From: Blautia hansenii
GTDB taxonomy: Bacteria; Bacillota; Clostridia; Lachnospirales; Lachnospiraceae
Assembly: GCF_013304445.1 (NCBI RefSeq)
Contig: NZ_JAAITA010000019.1
Span: 1 to 55,517 of the forward strand
DNA: 55,517 nucleotides
Reading direction: 5' to 3'
Every line of letters starts with the position of its first letter. Position 1 is the first letter of the stretch. Below, one piece after another: positions 17,821 through 27,064 of this stretch. Below the pieces are notes generated by a model. It saw only the letters and a program-made list of their open reading frames with translations. It had not been told where the DNA came from and searched no databases. The position numbers were made by a program, and so were the translations under genes.

Positions 17821-18432
17821 TGTAAATGCATTCATGAGTTTTTCACTTGCATCATAATACTTCTCCCAGGACTCCCTCGTCTTCTGATCCTCTATCTCAC
17901 CTACGATTCGCATCGTAATGCCTGTTCCCTTTATGGATACAGGACTTCCGGCTTCCTGGTAACCTGAACAGTCCTCTGCTTTTTTATAAGTTTCCCAGTC
18001 TTCAGGAAATACACCCATATCTTTGAATTTATCATAATTTCCCTGACTTACAAAGTAAATCATGCTTGTGCCTTCCTGCATATCCACGGTCAGCTTCGTC
18101 TGACTGGCCATAACCATCTGGGGGTCAACGGTTTCGCTGTCATCAGATGGCATACTGTAATCTGCAATCTGCACGTGCACTTCTCCGTCCCCGTTTAAAT
18201 CCTCGGCATGCTCTTCAAACCATTTCTGCAGCTTTGTGCTGTCCTCCTGGGCAATTCCGTATTCGCCCAGAAAGGCCACCGTATAGTCATAAGACACTTT
18301 GCCTCTCATGTCCTTCACGAAAATAATAATACAAAACAGAATAAAAGCACCTGCCAGCACATGATACTTGTAATAGTACCAGAAATTATCCCATTTCTTC
18401 TTTTTTTCCGCGTCAATCTGTGGTTTTTTCAT
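17812..18432 (-). CDS. Single-pass membrane protein, unknown function
   Basis: Product of about 206 residues that I do not recognise. A Lys-rich cytoplasmic N-terminus (MKKPQIDAEKKKKWDNFWYYYKYH) precedes one membrane helix at about residues 30-48, then an acidic, presumably extracytoplasmic domain of about 155 residues with two sections that may be a small globular fold. I chose ATG 18432 because GAAGGA lies just upstream; a longer in-frame start (18513) has no ribosome site. No partner is evident: it is convergent with the alarmone synthetase and tandem after the MATE gene. Confidence 0.75.
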   Translation of the reverse strand: MKKPQIDAEKKKKWDNFWYYYKYHVLAGAFILFCIIIFVKDMRGKVSYDYTVAFLGEYGIAQEDSTKLQKWFEEHAEDLNGDGEVHVQIADYSMPSDDSETVDPQMVMASQTKLTVDMQEGTSMIYFVSQGNYDKFKDMGVFPEDWETYKKAEDCSGYQEAGSPVSIKGTGITMRIVGEIEDQKTRESWEKYYDASEKLMNAFTGE

Positions 18433-18570
18433 GTTTCCTTCCGTCCTTTTCTTTTGGTATACACTGGTTTGAATTTTATCACTTTTCCCCTGGCAAAGAA
18501 AGGCGAAATGCAAAATTTAATTAAAATTTTATGGGTGAGTGTTCTATTTTGGTAGAATATGCCTCCAATG

Positions 18571-19905
18571 TCACAGATTCCCAAGTGAAGAGTTATTCAG
18601 TACCTTCCTCAGTTTTATAACCAACGGAATAATCATGAGAAACCAGATAATCGGTTCCGCCACAATAATGCCCATGTATTCTAAAACCGGTGTCAGCAAA
18701 AGGGCAATCGCCACCTTTCCCGCCAGTTCGATAAAACTGGATACCACCGGTGTAATATGGTCTCCCATGGCCTGCAACGTGTTTCTGAAAATGTTGATTC
18801 CCGCTGCAATAAAGTAAAAAGGAGCATTGATTTTCAGATACAGTACTGCCGTATCCACCACAGAAGTCTTTGTTGTTCCTGTTACCAGATGAATGAGAAA
18901 CGGGCCGATGGTATAACTCATAAGAATTACCAGAAACGCCCATCCCCAGGTAATCATCAAAGCATTTTTTACTCCCAGACGCACTCTTTTGTACTCTCCT
19001 GCGCCGAAATTCTGGCCGCAGAAAGTTGCCATAGTCACTCCCATAACGGAGATGGGAAGGAAATAAAATTCCGATATTTTTCTGGCGGCTGTGTGGGCCA
19101 CAATGGTATCATTGCCAAAAGTATTAATGGCACACTGCAGCGCCAACGTTCCGAAAAAGACCAACGACATCATCATCCCCATGGACAGGCCGGAACTGTA
19201 CATCTGCTTTATCATTGCTTTTCCAATTCTGAAATCTTTTCTTTTCAAGTGAAATACCGGATACTTTTTCCACATATACCCTATACTTAAAACCACGGAC
19301 ACCAACTGCGCCAGCACAGTTCCCAAGGCTGCTCCCTGTACGCCTAACGGCACTACAGCCATAAATAAAATATCCAGTCCCACGTTCAGCAAAGCCGCAC
19401 ACATGAGAAATAAAAGCGGCGCCACCGTATCGCCTACGGCCCGCAGAATACCTGCACATGCATTGTAAAGCATGGTTACCATCATACCTGCAAGTACAAT
19501 CTGAATATAGCCTTTTGCTTCCGCATACAGAGTTTCCGGTACATTCAAGATTTTCAGGAATCCCTCTAGCCCCGCTAATGCAAGAACGGTAATAGCCAGC
19601 GTGGTCAGCGTCCCCAAAAGCAAGGTCCCCGCCGCCGCTTTTCTAAGTCGTTCTGTCTTTCCAGAGCCGAAACTCTGAGCCGCTACAATGGCAAATCCAT
19701 TGGTCAGTCCCTGTAAAAAGCCGATAAGCAATGTGCTGACAGCCGTAGTGGCGCCTACAGCAGCCAGCGAAGTTTCTCCCAGAACACTGCCTACAATTCT
19801 GGTATCTGCCAGACTGTAAAACAACTGGAAAATGTTTCCCAGACACACCGGAAGAGCAAATTCCAGCATAAGTTTTACAGGATTTCCTTTTGTTAAGTTT
19901 TTCAT
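18571..19905 (-). CDS. MATE family efflux transporter
   Basis: Multidrug and toxin extrusion-type antiporter of 444 residues with 12 predicted helices in two related halves. Family features include LEFALPVCLGNIFQLFYSLAD near the N-terminus, GATTAVSTLLIGFLQGLTNGF and, in the second half, MGVTMATFCGQNFGAGEYKR. It probably exports cationic compounds in exchange for Na+ or H+; the substrate is unknown. It has its own promoter and AGGAG about 12 bases before the ATG. It stands apart from the alpha-galactosidase operon upstream, separated by a hairpin. Confidence 0.93.
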   Translation of the reverse strand: MKNLTKGNPVKLMLEFALPVCLGNIFQLFYSLADTRIVGSVLGETSLAAVGATTAVSTLLIGFLQGLTNGFAIVAAQSFGSGKTERLRKAAAGTLLLGTLTTLAITVLALAGLEGFLKILNVPETLYAEAKGYIQIVLAGMMVTMLYNACAGILRAVGDTVAPLLFLMCAALLNVGLDILFMAVVPLGVQGAALGTVLAQLVSVVLSIGYMWKKYPVFHLKRKDFRIGKAMIKQMYSSGLSMGMMMSLVFFGTLALQCAINTFGNDTIVAHTAARKISEFYFLPISVMGVTMATFCGQNFGAGEYKRVRLGVKNALMITWGWAFLVILMSYTIGPFLIHLVTGTTKTSVVDTAVLYLKINAPFYFIAAGINIFRNTLQAMGDHITPVVSSFIELAGKVAIALLLTPVLEYMGIIVAEPIIWFLMIIPLVIKLRKVLNNSSLGNL

Positions 19906-19943
19906 CTTTTCTATGCTTCTCCTGTTTTTTATAAGTCTTTTTT

Positions 19944-19972
19944 AATATAGCATAAATAAAATGAGACAACAA
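19944..19972 (-). promoter_or_regulatory. Promoter of the MATE gene
   Basis: Minus strand TTGTTG (19967-19972), 17-bp spacer, TATATT (19944-19949) with an extended TGC. Confidence 0.6.
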
Positions 19973-20024
19973 CAAATGCTGCCACACGAATTGCTTTTGA
20001 ATCACATCCATGTGGCAACATTTG
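19973..20024 (-). terminator. Terminator-like hairpin after the alpha-galactosidase gene
   Basis: CAAATGCTGCCACA / TGTGGCAACATTTG, 13 of 14 pairs, with a 24-base loop. It lies 10 bases after the gene. The T-run is weak. Confidence 0.5.
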
Positions 20025-20033
20025 CTGTCTTTC

Positions 20034-22148
20034 CTACCTATTTTCCCGAATTTCAAAGATTCTTGCACTAATTCTCTCAGGCAACTTTACAGTCAATACG
20101 CCTGCCTCTTTATGCCATTCATATGCGCATTTTCCCTCTCTGGGATATGCACAGCTTACTGTAATCTCTTTTCCTTTCAAATGTTTTAATGGCAAATCTT
20201 TTATCTGACTTTGACTTTCTCTTCTCCACACAGCCAGATACTCTCCTCTCTGAGCTTTTAATCCCAGACTCACCCATGGGTCTTCGTAATCCGAAATTCC
20301 CAGTGGCCAATACGGAAGTGCTGTCTTTAAATTGCCCCGAATACGCTTATAGTACTCCAAAGCTTCTTTCACATACTGAAATCGCTCTGTACTAAGTTCT
20401 GCCAAATGTCCACTCTGATGAATCCGAAGCATCATGGCATTCACCATATTGTAAATTACCTCTTCACAGTCCCCTTCTGTCAGAGGATAAGACCAAACAG
20501 CCGCCTGTTCCGGCGTCACAGCCGACGGTGCATTTGCTGCAATTGTAGCATATCTTACATAGTCTTCCTGGTCACTGGTAGATTGAATGCTGTATCTTGA
20601 CAGCATAGCATAATCCATACGTAATCCACCAGAAGAACAGTTTTCTATTACAAGCCCTGGATACTTTTGAAAGATTCCATCAAGCCAGGCTAAATATGCC
20701 CTGTTATGTTCCAAAAGACCGTCCCCCGCACTATCTGCATTAGTTTCTGTTCCAATACCCGGCTCTATATTGTAGTCCATTTTAATATATCCTACTCCAT
20801 ATTCCGTAACCAGCCTATCAATAACGGAAGACGCATGCGCACGAACTTCTGAATTTCGGAAATCCAACTGATATCTGCTTCTGTCAAACACCCGTTTTCC
20901 GTGGCGCATAAAATACCAGTCCTCCGAAACCTTATTTGCCTTCGGACATTTAATTCCCATAACTTCCAATTCCAGCCAAACACCAGGAATCATACCTTTG
21001 CTGCGGATATAGTCCATAACTTCCTTTAAACCGCCGGGAAAACGTTCTTTTGACGGAATCCACTCTCCTACTCCATCCCACCAAAAGCCTTTAGAATACC
21101 AGCCACAGTCAATACAATAATATTCACATCCAGCTTCCGCAGCCTTATCAATCAGCGGTAGTTCTTTCGCTGTAGTAGGGTCACCGAACAGACAATTCAT
21201 ATAATCATTAAAAATTACGCCGAGATGCTCATTATCTCCATTTTTTCTCCGAATCTGCCTTCTGTATTTTGTGAGTTCTCCCATAGCTTCATCAAATCCA
21301 CCCACACAACTTCCCACACTTACAGGCACCGTTACAAATGTTTCTCCCGACTGCAGGTTTTTCCACCAGTGGTTGTGATGTTCATTTGGCCCGCTCAATT
21401 TCAGATAGACATGACCGTCCTGGTCACTGATTTCCCAATACCAGGATCCATTATGCTCTATCTGCCAAAACAAGGAACTGTTCGTCTCCCTATTATGTAA
21501 ATACCCCATAGGAAGATATTCTTTAGTCGACCAGTTTCCTGTATTGCTGATTCCAATGGTTTTTGATGAACGATGCATAATACCTGGCTGAGAAACAGAT
21601 AAGCCCAGTTCCTTTAAAGTATAGGTCTGCCAGCATAGTTCTTTCTGCCATGCATTGTGCGGAATAGCGATTTCTATTTTTTCATCAAAAGCCTCTATAC
21701 CCTCTTTATCAATTCCGTTTAGAGAAAAAGAAGATACATATTCCAACCCCTGTGCTTCCTCTCCTTTGTTAATAATTTTTGTCCAGGAACGAACCACAGA
21801 AATACCATCATAAAACTGCATATGGCTTATTGCTTCTAATCCCGTGATTGTATCTTCTGTAGTAATTTCCAGCTTCCTTCCTTTTTCGTTTCTGTAATCT
21901 TCGAAATTTTTATATTTCATTCGATATCCTGGAGAAGTCTGGGTATATTTATGCCCATGCCGTTCCCCTACTCTGTCCTGCCCGGATACCAAAATTTCCA
22001 CTGGATAAAAGGACTGTGTTCCCGTATCTGATACCATGTACTTTTCCTCAAAATCCAAAGTCGAAAAATGCAGCAGCTTGATTTCATTTGCATCTGTAAT
22101 TTCCCAAACTAATCTTATCCCATTCTCTTCTATTTTTATACGTTTCAT
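20034..22148 (-). CDS. Alpha-galactosidase, glycoside hydrolase family 36
   Basis: Retaining hydrolase of about 704 residues that removes alpha-galactosyl units from raffinose-type sugars or melibiose. An N-terminal beta-sandwich domain (about 1-300) leads to the TIM barrel with YYCIDCGWYSKGFWWDGVGEW. The nucleophile is D458 in GYIKMDYN and the acid/base D526 in STSDQEDY; ENCSSGGLRMDY is also typical. No signal peptide, so cytoplasmic. I prefer ATG 22148 (GGAGG nine bases before) over the TTG at 22154. It follows two permease genes and closes the operon, which suggests alpha-galactosides as the transported substrate. Confidence 0.93.
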   Translation of the reverse strand: MKRIKIEENGIRLVWEITDANEIKLLHFSTLDFEEKYMVSDTGTQSFYPVEILVSGQDRVGERHGHKYTQTSPGYRMKYKNFEDYRNEKGRKLEITTEDTITGLEAISHMQFYDGISVVRSWTKIINKGEEAQGLEYVSSFSLNGIDKEGIEAFDEKIEIAIPHNAWQKELCWQTYTLKELGLSVSQPGIMHRSSKTIGISNTGNWSTKEYLPMGYLHNRETNSSLFWQIEHNGSWYWEISDQDGHVYLKLSGPNEHHNHWWKNLQSGETFVTVPVSVGSCVGGFDEAMGELTKYRRQIRRKNGDNEHLGVIFNDYMNCLFGDPTTAKELPLIDKAAEAGCEYYCIDCGWYSKGFWWDGVGEWIPSKERFPGGLKEVMDYIRSKGMIPGVWLELEVMGIKCPKANKVSEDWYFMRHGKRVFDRSRYQLDFRNSEVRAHASSVIDRLVTEYGVGYIKMDYNIEPGIGTETNADSAGDGLLEHNRAYLAWLDGIFQKYPGLVIENCSSGGLRMDYAMLSRYSIQSTSDQEDYVRYATIAANAPSAVTPEQAAVWSYPLTEGDCEEVIYNMVNAMMLRIHQSGHLAELSTERFQYVKEALEYYKRIRGNLKTALPYWPLGISDYEDPWVSLGLKAQRGEYLAVWRRESQSQIKDLPLKHLKGKEITVSCAYPREGKCAYEWHKEAGVLTVKLPERISARIFEIRENR

Positions 22149-22174
22149 TTGCAATTTCCTCCATTATATATACA

Positions 22175-23020
22175 TTAACCTTTTACAGAACCACTCATAA
22201 GTCCTGCAAGGAAGTATCTCTGCAAAAATAAGAAAATCAAAGTCACCGGTATCACTGCTACAACAGAACCGGCCATCAAACCGCCCCAATCTACTGTATT
22301 TACCCCTTTAAAAAGCATGATTGCAGGAGTAAGTGTTCGATATTCGTCGGTAGAAATAAAAATATATCCAAACATAAATTCATTCCATGCATTAATAAAG
22401 GCATATAATCCTGTAGACACCAAGCTTGGCAAAGATAGCGGCAAAATCACCTTAAAAATAGTCTGCGCTTTATTGCATCCATCAATTTCCGCTGCTTCCT
22501 CAAGAGCCAAAGGTACAGTATCAAAAAAACTGCTCATCATAAAGGTACAAAGCGGAATGACAAAGGTTGTATAAGCTAGTATCAACGATTTGTAAGATTC
22601 CAGAATGTTCAATTTCTGCATAATCAAATACAGCGGCACCAGAAGCAATACCCCTGGTATCATCTGAGAAAGCATCATAGCTAAATTGGACAATTTGACT
22701 GCCTTTAATTTATAATAGCGACTCAATGCGTATCCAGCCATAACTGCAATGACCATAGACAAAAGGCAGGCTGCAATGGATACAAATAAACTATTTTTAA
22801 TGTATCGTAGAAATCCGGCATCCACCAGTACCCTGTGAAAATTTTCCAGTGTAGGTTCCTGAATCAGAAAAGTCGGGGTAGCTGTACGAATTTCTGTCTT
22901 TGGCTTTAATGCAGAAATCAGCATCCAGATAAATGGGAAAATACAGTACAATGAAAAAATCACCAGCAACGCATATGTGACTATTTTACTAATTCGTCGA
23001 TTTCTTTTATTTAACATCAT
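22175..23020 (-). CDS. CUT1 ABC sugar transporter permease (MalG type)
   Basis: Permease of 281 residues with about six membrane helices. The N-terminal helix follows a basic stretch (NKRNRRISKIVTY), the EAA motif reads LEEAAEIDGCNKAQTIFKVILPL, and the C-terminus ends GLMSGSVKG as expected. GGAGG lies a few bases before the start, which is 12 bases after the partner permease. Probably part of an alpha-galactoside importer with the binding protein and the GH36 enzyme of the same transcript; the ATPase is encoded elsewhere. Confidence 0.93.
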   Translation of the reverse strand: MMLNKRNRRISKIVTYALLVIFSLYCIFPFIWMLISALKPKTEIRTATPTFLIQEPTLENFHRVLVDAGFLRYIKNSLFVSIAACLLSMVIAVMAGYALSRYYKLKAVKLSNLAMMLSQMIPGVLLLVPLYLIMQKLNILESYKSLILAYTTFVIPLCTFMMSSFFDTVPLALEEAAEIDGCNKAQTIFKVILPLSLPSLVSTGLYAFINAWNEFMFGYIFISTDEYRTLTPAIMLFKGVNTVDWGGLMAGSVVAVIPVTLIFLFLQRYFLAGLMSGSVKG

Positions 23021-23032
23021 TTTCCCTCCTCC

Positions 23033-23941
23033 TTACGCCATCTCATCGCTGAGTTTGCTTCTTTTATGATAATAAACTGTAAACAAAATCACCATGATAG
23101 TAAACATCATTGTAGACAGCGCTGAGGCTGCACCTACGTCAAACTTCTTCATAGAATAACGATAAATCATAATCGGCAGAGTTTCCGTTGCATAATTGGG
23201 ACCACCTTCCGTCATTACCCAAATAAAATCAAAATTCACCGCCGTCCAAATGATATGAATAAACACAATAACCAGTGATACAGAACGCAGCTGGGGCAAT
23301 GTCACACAAAAAAACCGCTTAAATATGCCTGCACCGTCAATGGCGGCTGCTTCAGAAAGTTCTCCTGGCACAGACTGTAAAGCTGACAGGAAAGAAATCG
23401 TATAATATGGAAAACTTCTCCATATGTTTACAAAAATAACCGTTGCCATAGCATATCGGCTATCCCCCAGAAAATTAATAGGAGCATCTATAATGTTGAG
23501 ACTGGTTAATGCATAATTAATAATTCCAAATTCAGGATTCAATATCCAGTCCCATGTCATTCCTGCCACAATAATCGGTACAAGCCATGGAATAAAGATA
23601 CAGGTCCTGAAAATGGCTCTTCCTTTAAATTTCTGATTTAATAAAACTGCTGTTATCATACCAAGTACATATTCTCCCAGTACGGAGAACACGGTCCAAC
23701 TAATGGTGTTTTTTACGGCCTGTCCAAAATGTTCATCTGAAACAATGGTTTTAAAATTTTCCACCCCTGCAAATCCACTCATAGATTTATTAATTAAATG
23801 GACATGCGAAAATGCATCATGTACTACTTTTCCCAGCGGAAAAGCAATCAGCAAAGCAAGAAACACAATAGCCGGTGCCAGCATAAACAGCGCAGTTCTT
23901 TTCATTCTCTGTTCTCTCGTGAGTTTTTTTATTGTCTTCAT
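23033..23941 (-). CDS. CUT1 ABC sugar transporter permease (MalF type)
   Basis: Permease of about 302 residues with six membrane helices, starting from MKRTALFMLAPAIVFLALL. The EAA motif is LSEAAAIDGAGIFKRFFCV. I chose ATG 23941 because GAGGAG lies six bases upstream; the open frame extends to 24010 through a hairpin with no ribosome site. A terminator-like hairpin separates it from the binding-protein gene, so it is probably made at a lower level than the binding protein. Confidence 0.92.
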   Translation of the reverse strand: MKTIKKLTREQRMKRTALFMLAPAIVFLALLIAFPLGKVVHDAFSHVHLINKSMSGFAGVENFKTIVSDEHFGQAVKNTISWTVFSVLGEYVLGMITAVLLNQKFKGRAIFRTCIFIPWLVPIIVAGMTWDWILNPEFGIINYALTSLNIIDAPINFLGDSRYAMATVIFVNIWRSFPYYTISFLSALQSVPGELSEAAAIDGAGIFKRFFCVTLPQLRSVSLVIVFIHIIWTAVNFDFIWVMTEGGPNYATETLPIMIYRYSMKKFDVGAASALSTMMFTIMVILFTVYYHKRSKLSDEMA

Positions 23942-23983
23942 ACGCTTCTCCTCTTTTCTTTCACTGCTTTTTCTAATTTCAGG

Positions 23984-24053
23984 AAAAAAGAGGCTGTCCG
24001 CATAAAACATCCTTAAAATTTCTCTGTTTTCTGCGGCAGCCTCAAATTCGTAT
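23984..24053 (-). terminator. Intercistronic attenuator hairpin between binding protein and permease genes
   Basis: GAGGCTGTCCGCA (23990-24002) pairs with TGCGGCAGCCTC (24042-24053), with a T6 run downstream on the minus strand. Sits eight bases after the binding-protein stop. A partial terminator here would favour binding-protein expression over the permeases. Confidence 0.65.
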
Positions 24054-24061
24054 TCCTGATT

Positions 24062-25354
24062 TTATTCACTCAATTCGCCCGAATCGGATAAAGAAGCATT
24101 TACTGCATCACTGAGCCACTCTGCTGCTGCCTCCGGCGTTTCTCCCTCTTGAAGGACCTTTGCTATGGCATCCTGCATAGCCTGAGTAATTCCGCCTAAA
24201 GTAACTGGAGGAAACGTAACTCCTGTATCTGCCAGAGCCTGGAAATCTTTGCTCCACTTACTGTCCGTAGAAACATCAGAACGTGGAGAGCGATCCGGGA
24301 AGCCGGCTTCCTGCCATTCCTTACTGCACATATCTGTTGCCAGTTCAAATGCAGCGTCTTTATTTTTGCTGTCTGCCAGAATAAATAATGGTTTACATTC
24401 CATATAAGTAGCCTGATGCCCGTCTGACGGATATGGGATAGCAGAAACTGCAACATCTTCCATTGTATCCGGATTGGAAGTTTCTCTTTCTGCCAACCAG
24501 TTCCCAGTCACATATGTAGATGTAATACCTGTAGCAAAGTTTTCATCGGTTTCTTCCCACCCCCAGTTTTTACAATTCTCATCAATAATTTTTTTATCGA
24601 CCAAATCTTGATACATCTGGAAAACTTTAGTTGCCTTTTCCATTTCCTCGTCATTATCTTTCCATGTGTTTTTATATTTTCCGTCATCCTGCGCAGAGGC
24701 AATTTCCAAGTCATACTGTGCCAGATATACCAATAATTCCTGTGCAGAACGAACTCCTGTGCAAGCCAGTTCTGTCAGATATTTTCCATTCTTTTCGTAA
24801 TATCCTCCATTTGACAGCAAATCTTCCCATGTCTTGGGAACTTCAATTCCTGCTGCTTTTAAATCTTCTGTATGTGTAAGATATGCTCTTACTGTCATTT
24901 CATATGGAATGCCTACAATCTTATCATCAATGGTCATAGCTTTGACAACAGCTTCTGAAAGAGCATCTTTATCTTCCCAGTCATTAAACCGTTCCGTTAA
25001 ATCTTCCAATATTCCCATATTGTAAAATTCACCGATATACTCTGGCAGCCCCCAGATAAGGTCCGGCACATTTCCGCCTGCTGCTGCAGTCAGAATTTTT
25101 TCATGAAGCATATCATAAGTAAAATTTGTTTGATTCACTTTAATTCCGGTTTGCTCCTCAAATTTTTTAATTTGCTCTTCTCCTGCTTTGGCTGTATCTG
25201 CCCCATCTGTCCAACAGGTCCACAATTCCACTGTCTGTTCTTTTGCCTCATCCTTGTCCCCGGAACCGCTCTTAGCTCCACTGCCAGAACCACAAGCTGC
25301 CATAGAACCTGTCATAGCCAATGTCAGTAATACTGCTATCCATTTTTTCTTCAT
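24062..25354 (-). CDS. Sugar-binding lipoprotein (probable alpha-galactoside transporter)
   Basis: Family 1 solute-binding protein of 430 residues. The signal peptide ends at a lipobox (SMAAC, about residues 17-21), then a Gly/Ser/Lys/Asp linker. The body has KVNQTNFTYDMLHEKILTAA and PDLIWGLPEYIGEFY, typical of the family, and the C-terminus carries QAMQDAIAKVLQEG. First gene of the transporter operon after its promoter, with the response regulator immediately upstream. Substrate inferred from the linked GH36 gene. Confidence 0.92.
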   Translation of the reverse strand: MKKKWIAVLLTLAMTGSMAACGSGSGAKSGSGDKDEAKEQTVELWTCWTDGADTAKAGEEQIKKFEEQTGIKVNQTNFTYDMLHEKILTAAAGGNVPDLIWGLPEYIGEFYNMGILEDLTERFNDWEDKDALSEAVVKAMTIDDKIVGIPYEMTVRAYLTHTEDLKAAGIEVPKTWEDLLSNGGYYEKNGKYLTELACTGVRSAQELLVYLAQYDLEIASAQDDGKYKNTWKDNDEEMEKATKVFQMYQDLVDKKIIDENCKNWGWEETDENFATGITSTYVTGNWLAERETSNPDTMEDVAVSAIPYPSDGHQATYMECKPLFILADSKNKDAAFELATDMCSKEWQEAGFPDRSPRSDVSTDSKWSKDFQALADTGVTFPPVTLGGITQAMQDAIAKVLQEGETPEAAAEWLSDAVNASLSDSGELSE

Positions 25355-25405
25355 TTAAATTCCCTCTTTCCCTTTAAATATTTTCCGTACCTTTGTACTG
25401 AGGCA

Positions 25406-25434
25406 AGAATAGCATATCCTTTGTGCAGTTACAA
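25406..25434 (-). promoter_or_regulatory. Promoter of the alpha-galactoside operon
   Basis: Minus strand TTGTAA (25429-25434), 17-bp spacer, TATTCT (25406-25411) with an extended TGC, about 50 bases before the binding-protein start. The suboptimal boxes fit control by the upstream AraC-type regulator. Confidence 0.55.
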
Positions 25435-25492
25435 CAAATCTATAGCTCATACTTAAAAACACCACAACACTTTATATAAAAAACCACATATT

Positions 25493-27064
25493 TTAACACC
25501 GCCGGGCTTTTTTATACCCCGATGGACTTTCACCAAAATACTCCTTAAACTTTTCTGTAAAACTCCTTACATCACGATATCCCACCGCTTCGGCTAATTC
25601 ATAAGTCTTCATATCAGATTCCATCAAAAGTCGGACAGCGGCTTTCATTCGTACTTCTGCCAGATAATTTTTAAAATTTTGTCCTGTTTCTTTTTTGAAA
25701 AAAGCACTGAAGTAATAGGGATTCATATATACAATTTCGGCTAATGTTCCAAGACTTAACTCCTCCGCGTAATGTTCCTGTATATAGTTTTTTACCACTC
25801 GAATCGTATTATTTTCTATTGTCTTTTCTCCATTCCCACACTTGTCCAAAAACTCTCCCAACTGTTTTCTCACAAATTTTTTCAGTTCTTCATAACTGGA
25901 CTGATTTCGGATTCTGGCTACCATAGCATCGTATTCTTTCCTGTCTTCTTCTGATACAACCCTGCATTCTTCCAATTCCGAATATAAATCCATAGCCATA
26001 GCAATACATCTGTTTTCTGCCGCATATCGATTTCCATAATGCAAATTTTCGATAATCTCTAACACCTCATCCAACTTCTGCGCCCAGTTTTCCTCACAAA
26101 TTAAAATACTGTTTATCAATTCTTTATATTTATAATTGTAATCCTCAAAAGAATTGTTAAAGTTTCTGTCTATTTCTCCATATCGTATAATTTCTTCTTG
26201 ATTAAAATAGTGCAGTTCCGAACAGAATTTTGCCGTTTTATACGCAAACTTCAAATCCGTTATATGCTCTACTGTATTCCCAATTCCCGTAATCAGCCGC
26301 ACCTTATATTCCCGATAAATTTTTTCTCTGATTTCCAAAACCTGCTGTTCCAGCGAATGGCCTCCAAATCTTTCCCTATTCAACAAAATCATATTGCTGC
26401 TGTTTGGTTCTCTTTTAATCGCAAATCCATTTTTGTGTGTTCTTAACATTTCTTCTATTTTTTTGAAAATAGAAAAGCGGATTAATTCTGCCATATTCTG
26501 GTTTCCCAACTTCTTGTAAAATATAAAAGGTATAGAAAAACAGACACCTGTAAAATCAGTATCTTCCGTGTCAAGCCCCATAGCTTCAAAATGTTCAAAC
26601 AACTCCTTACATTCCGATTCCGAATTCATCTTCCGAAAAACAGTCTGCATATCGTCCTTCTCTTTCTCCCAGTATTCCATAGGATAATCTGTTTTCAGTG
26701 TTTTCTCTGCTTTTAAAACAGCCTGCTCTAATTCCTCTTTTCCTACTGGCTTCAGTAAATATTCTATGGCTTCGTAGCGAATAGCTTTCTGTACATACTC
26801 AAATTCCTGATAACCGCTTAAAAATATTACCTTGGTACTCCAATGATTATCCTGAATCTCCTTGATAACATCCAGTCCTGTCATCTTAGGCATGGCTACA
26901 TCCGAAATTACAATATCCGGTTCAAACTCCCTGATTTTTTCAAGCAACTCTGCACCATTTCCTGCTTCTGCTACAATCTCAGCATTTAATTTTTCCCATT
27001 CTATCATTTTCTGCATTCCCTTAATAATAATGGGTTCATCATCTGCCAATATGATTTTAAACAT
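25493..27064 (-). CDS. AraC-type response regulator (YesN-like)
   Basis: Response regulator of 523 residues. The receiver domain (about 1-120) has D8/D9 and phospho-acceptor D55 in DIVISDVAMPKMTG, and K105-like KPVG. A long helical linker leads to the C-terminal AraC domain (about 420-523): LSLGTLAEIVYMNPYYFSAFF and a second helix ending DVRSFTEKFKEYFGESPSGYK. It overlaps the kinase gene by eight bases and probably activates the alpha-galactoside operon downstream. Only 138 bases separate it from the binding-protein gene. Confidence 0.93.
   Translation of the reverse strand: MFKIILADDEPIIIKGMQKMIEWEKLNAEIVAEAGNGAELLEKIREFEPDIVISDVAMPKMTGLDVIKEIQDNHWSTKVIFLSGYQEFEYVQKAIRYEAIEYLLKPVGKEELEQAVLKAEKTLKTDYPMEYWEKEKDDMQTVFRKMNSESECKELFEHFEAMGLDTEDTDFTGVCFSIPFIFYKKLGNQNMAELIRFSIFKKIEEMLRTHKNGFAIKREPNSSNMILLNRERFGGHSLEQQVLEIREKIYREYKVRLITGIGNTVEHITDLKFAYKTAKFCSELHYFNQEEIIRYGEIDRNFNNSFEDYNYKYKELINSILICEENWAQKLDEVLEIIENLHYGNRYAAENRCIAMAMDLYSELEECRVVSEEDRKEYDAMVARIRNQSSYEELKKFVRKQLGEFLDKCGNGEKTIENNTIRVVKNYIQEHYAEELSLGTLAEIVYMNPYYFSAFFKKETGQNFKNYLAEVRMKAAVRLLMESDMKTYELAEAVGYRDVRSFTEKFKEYFGESPSGYKKARRC

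Noticed and set aside
21030-21050. AAAACGTTC in the GH36 gene considered as another LacI operator
   Set aside because: Not palindromic, inside coding sequence and far from the arabinoside locus.
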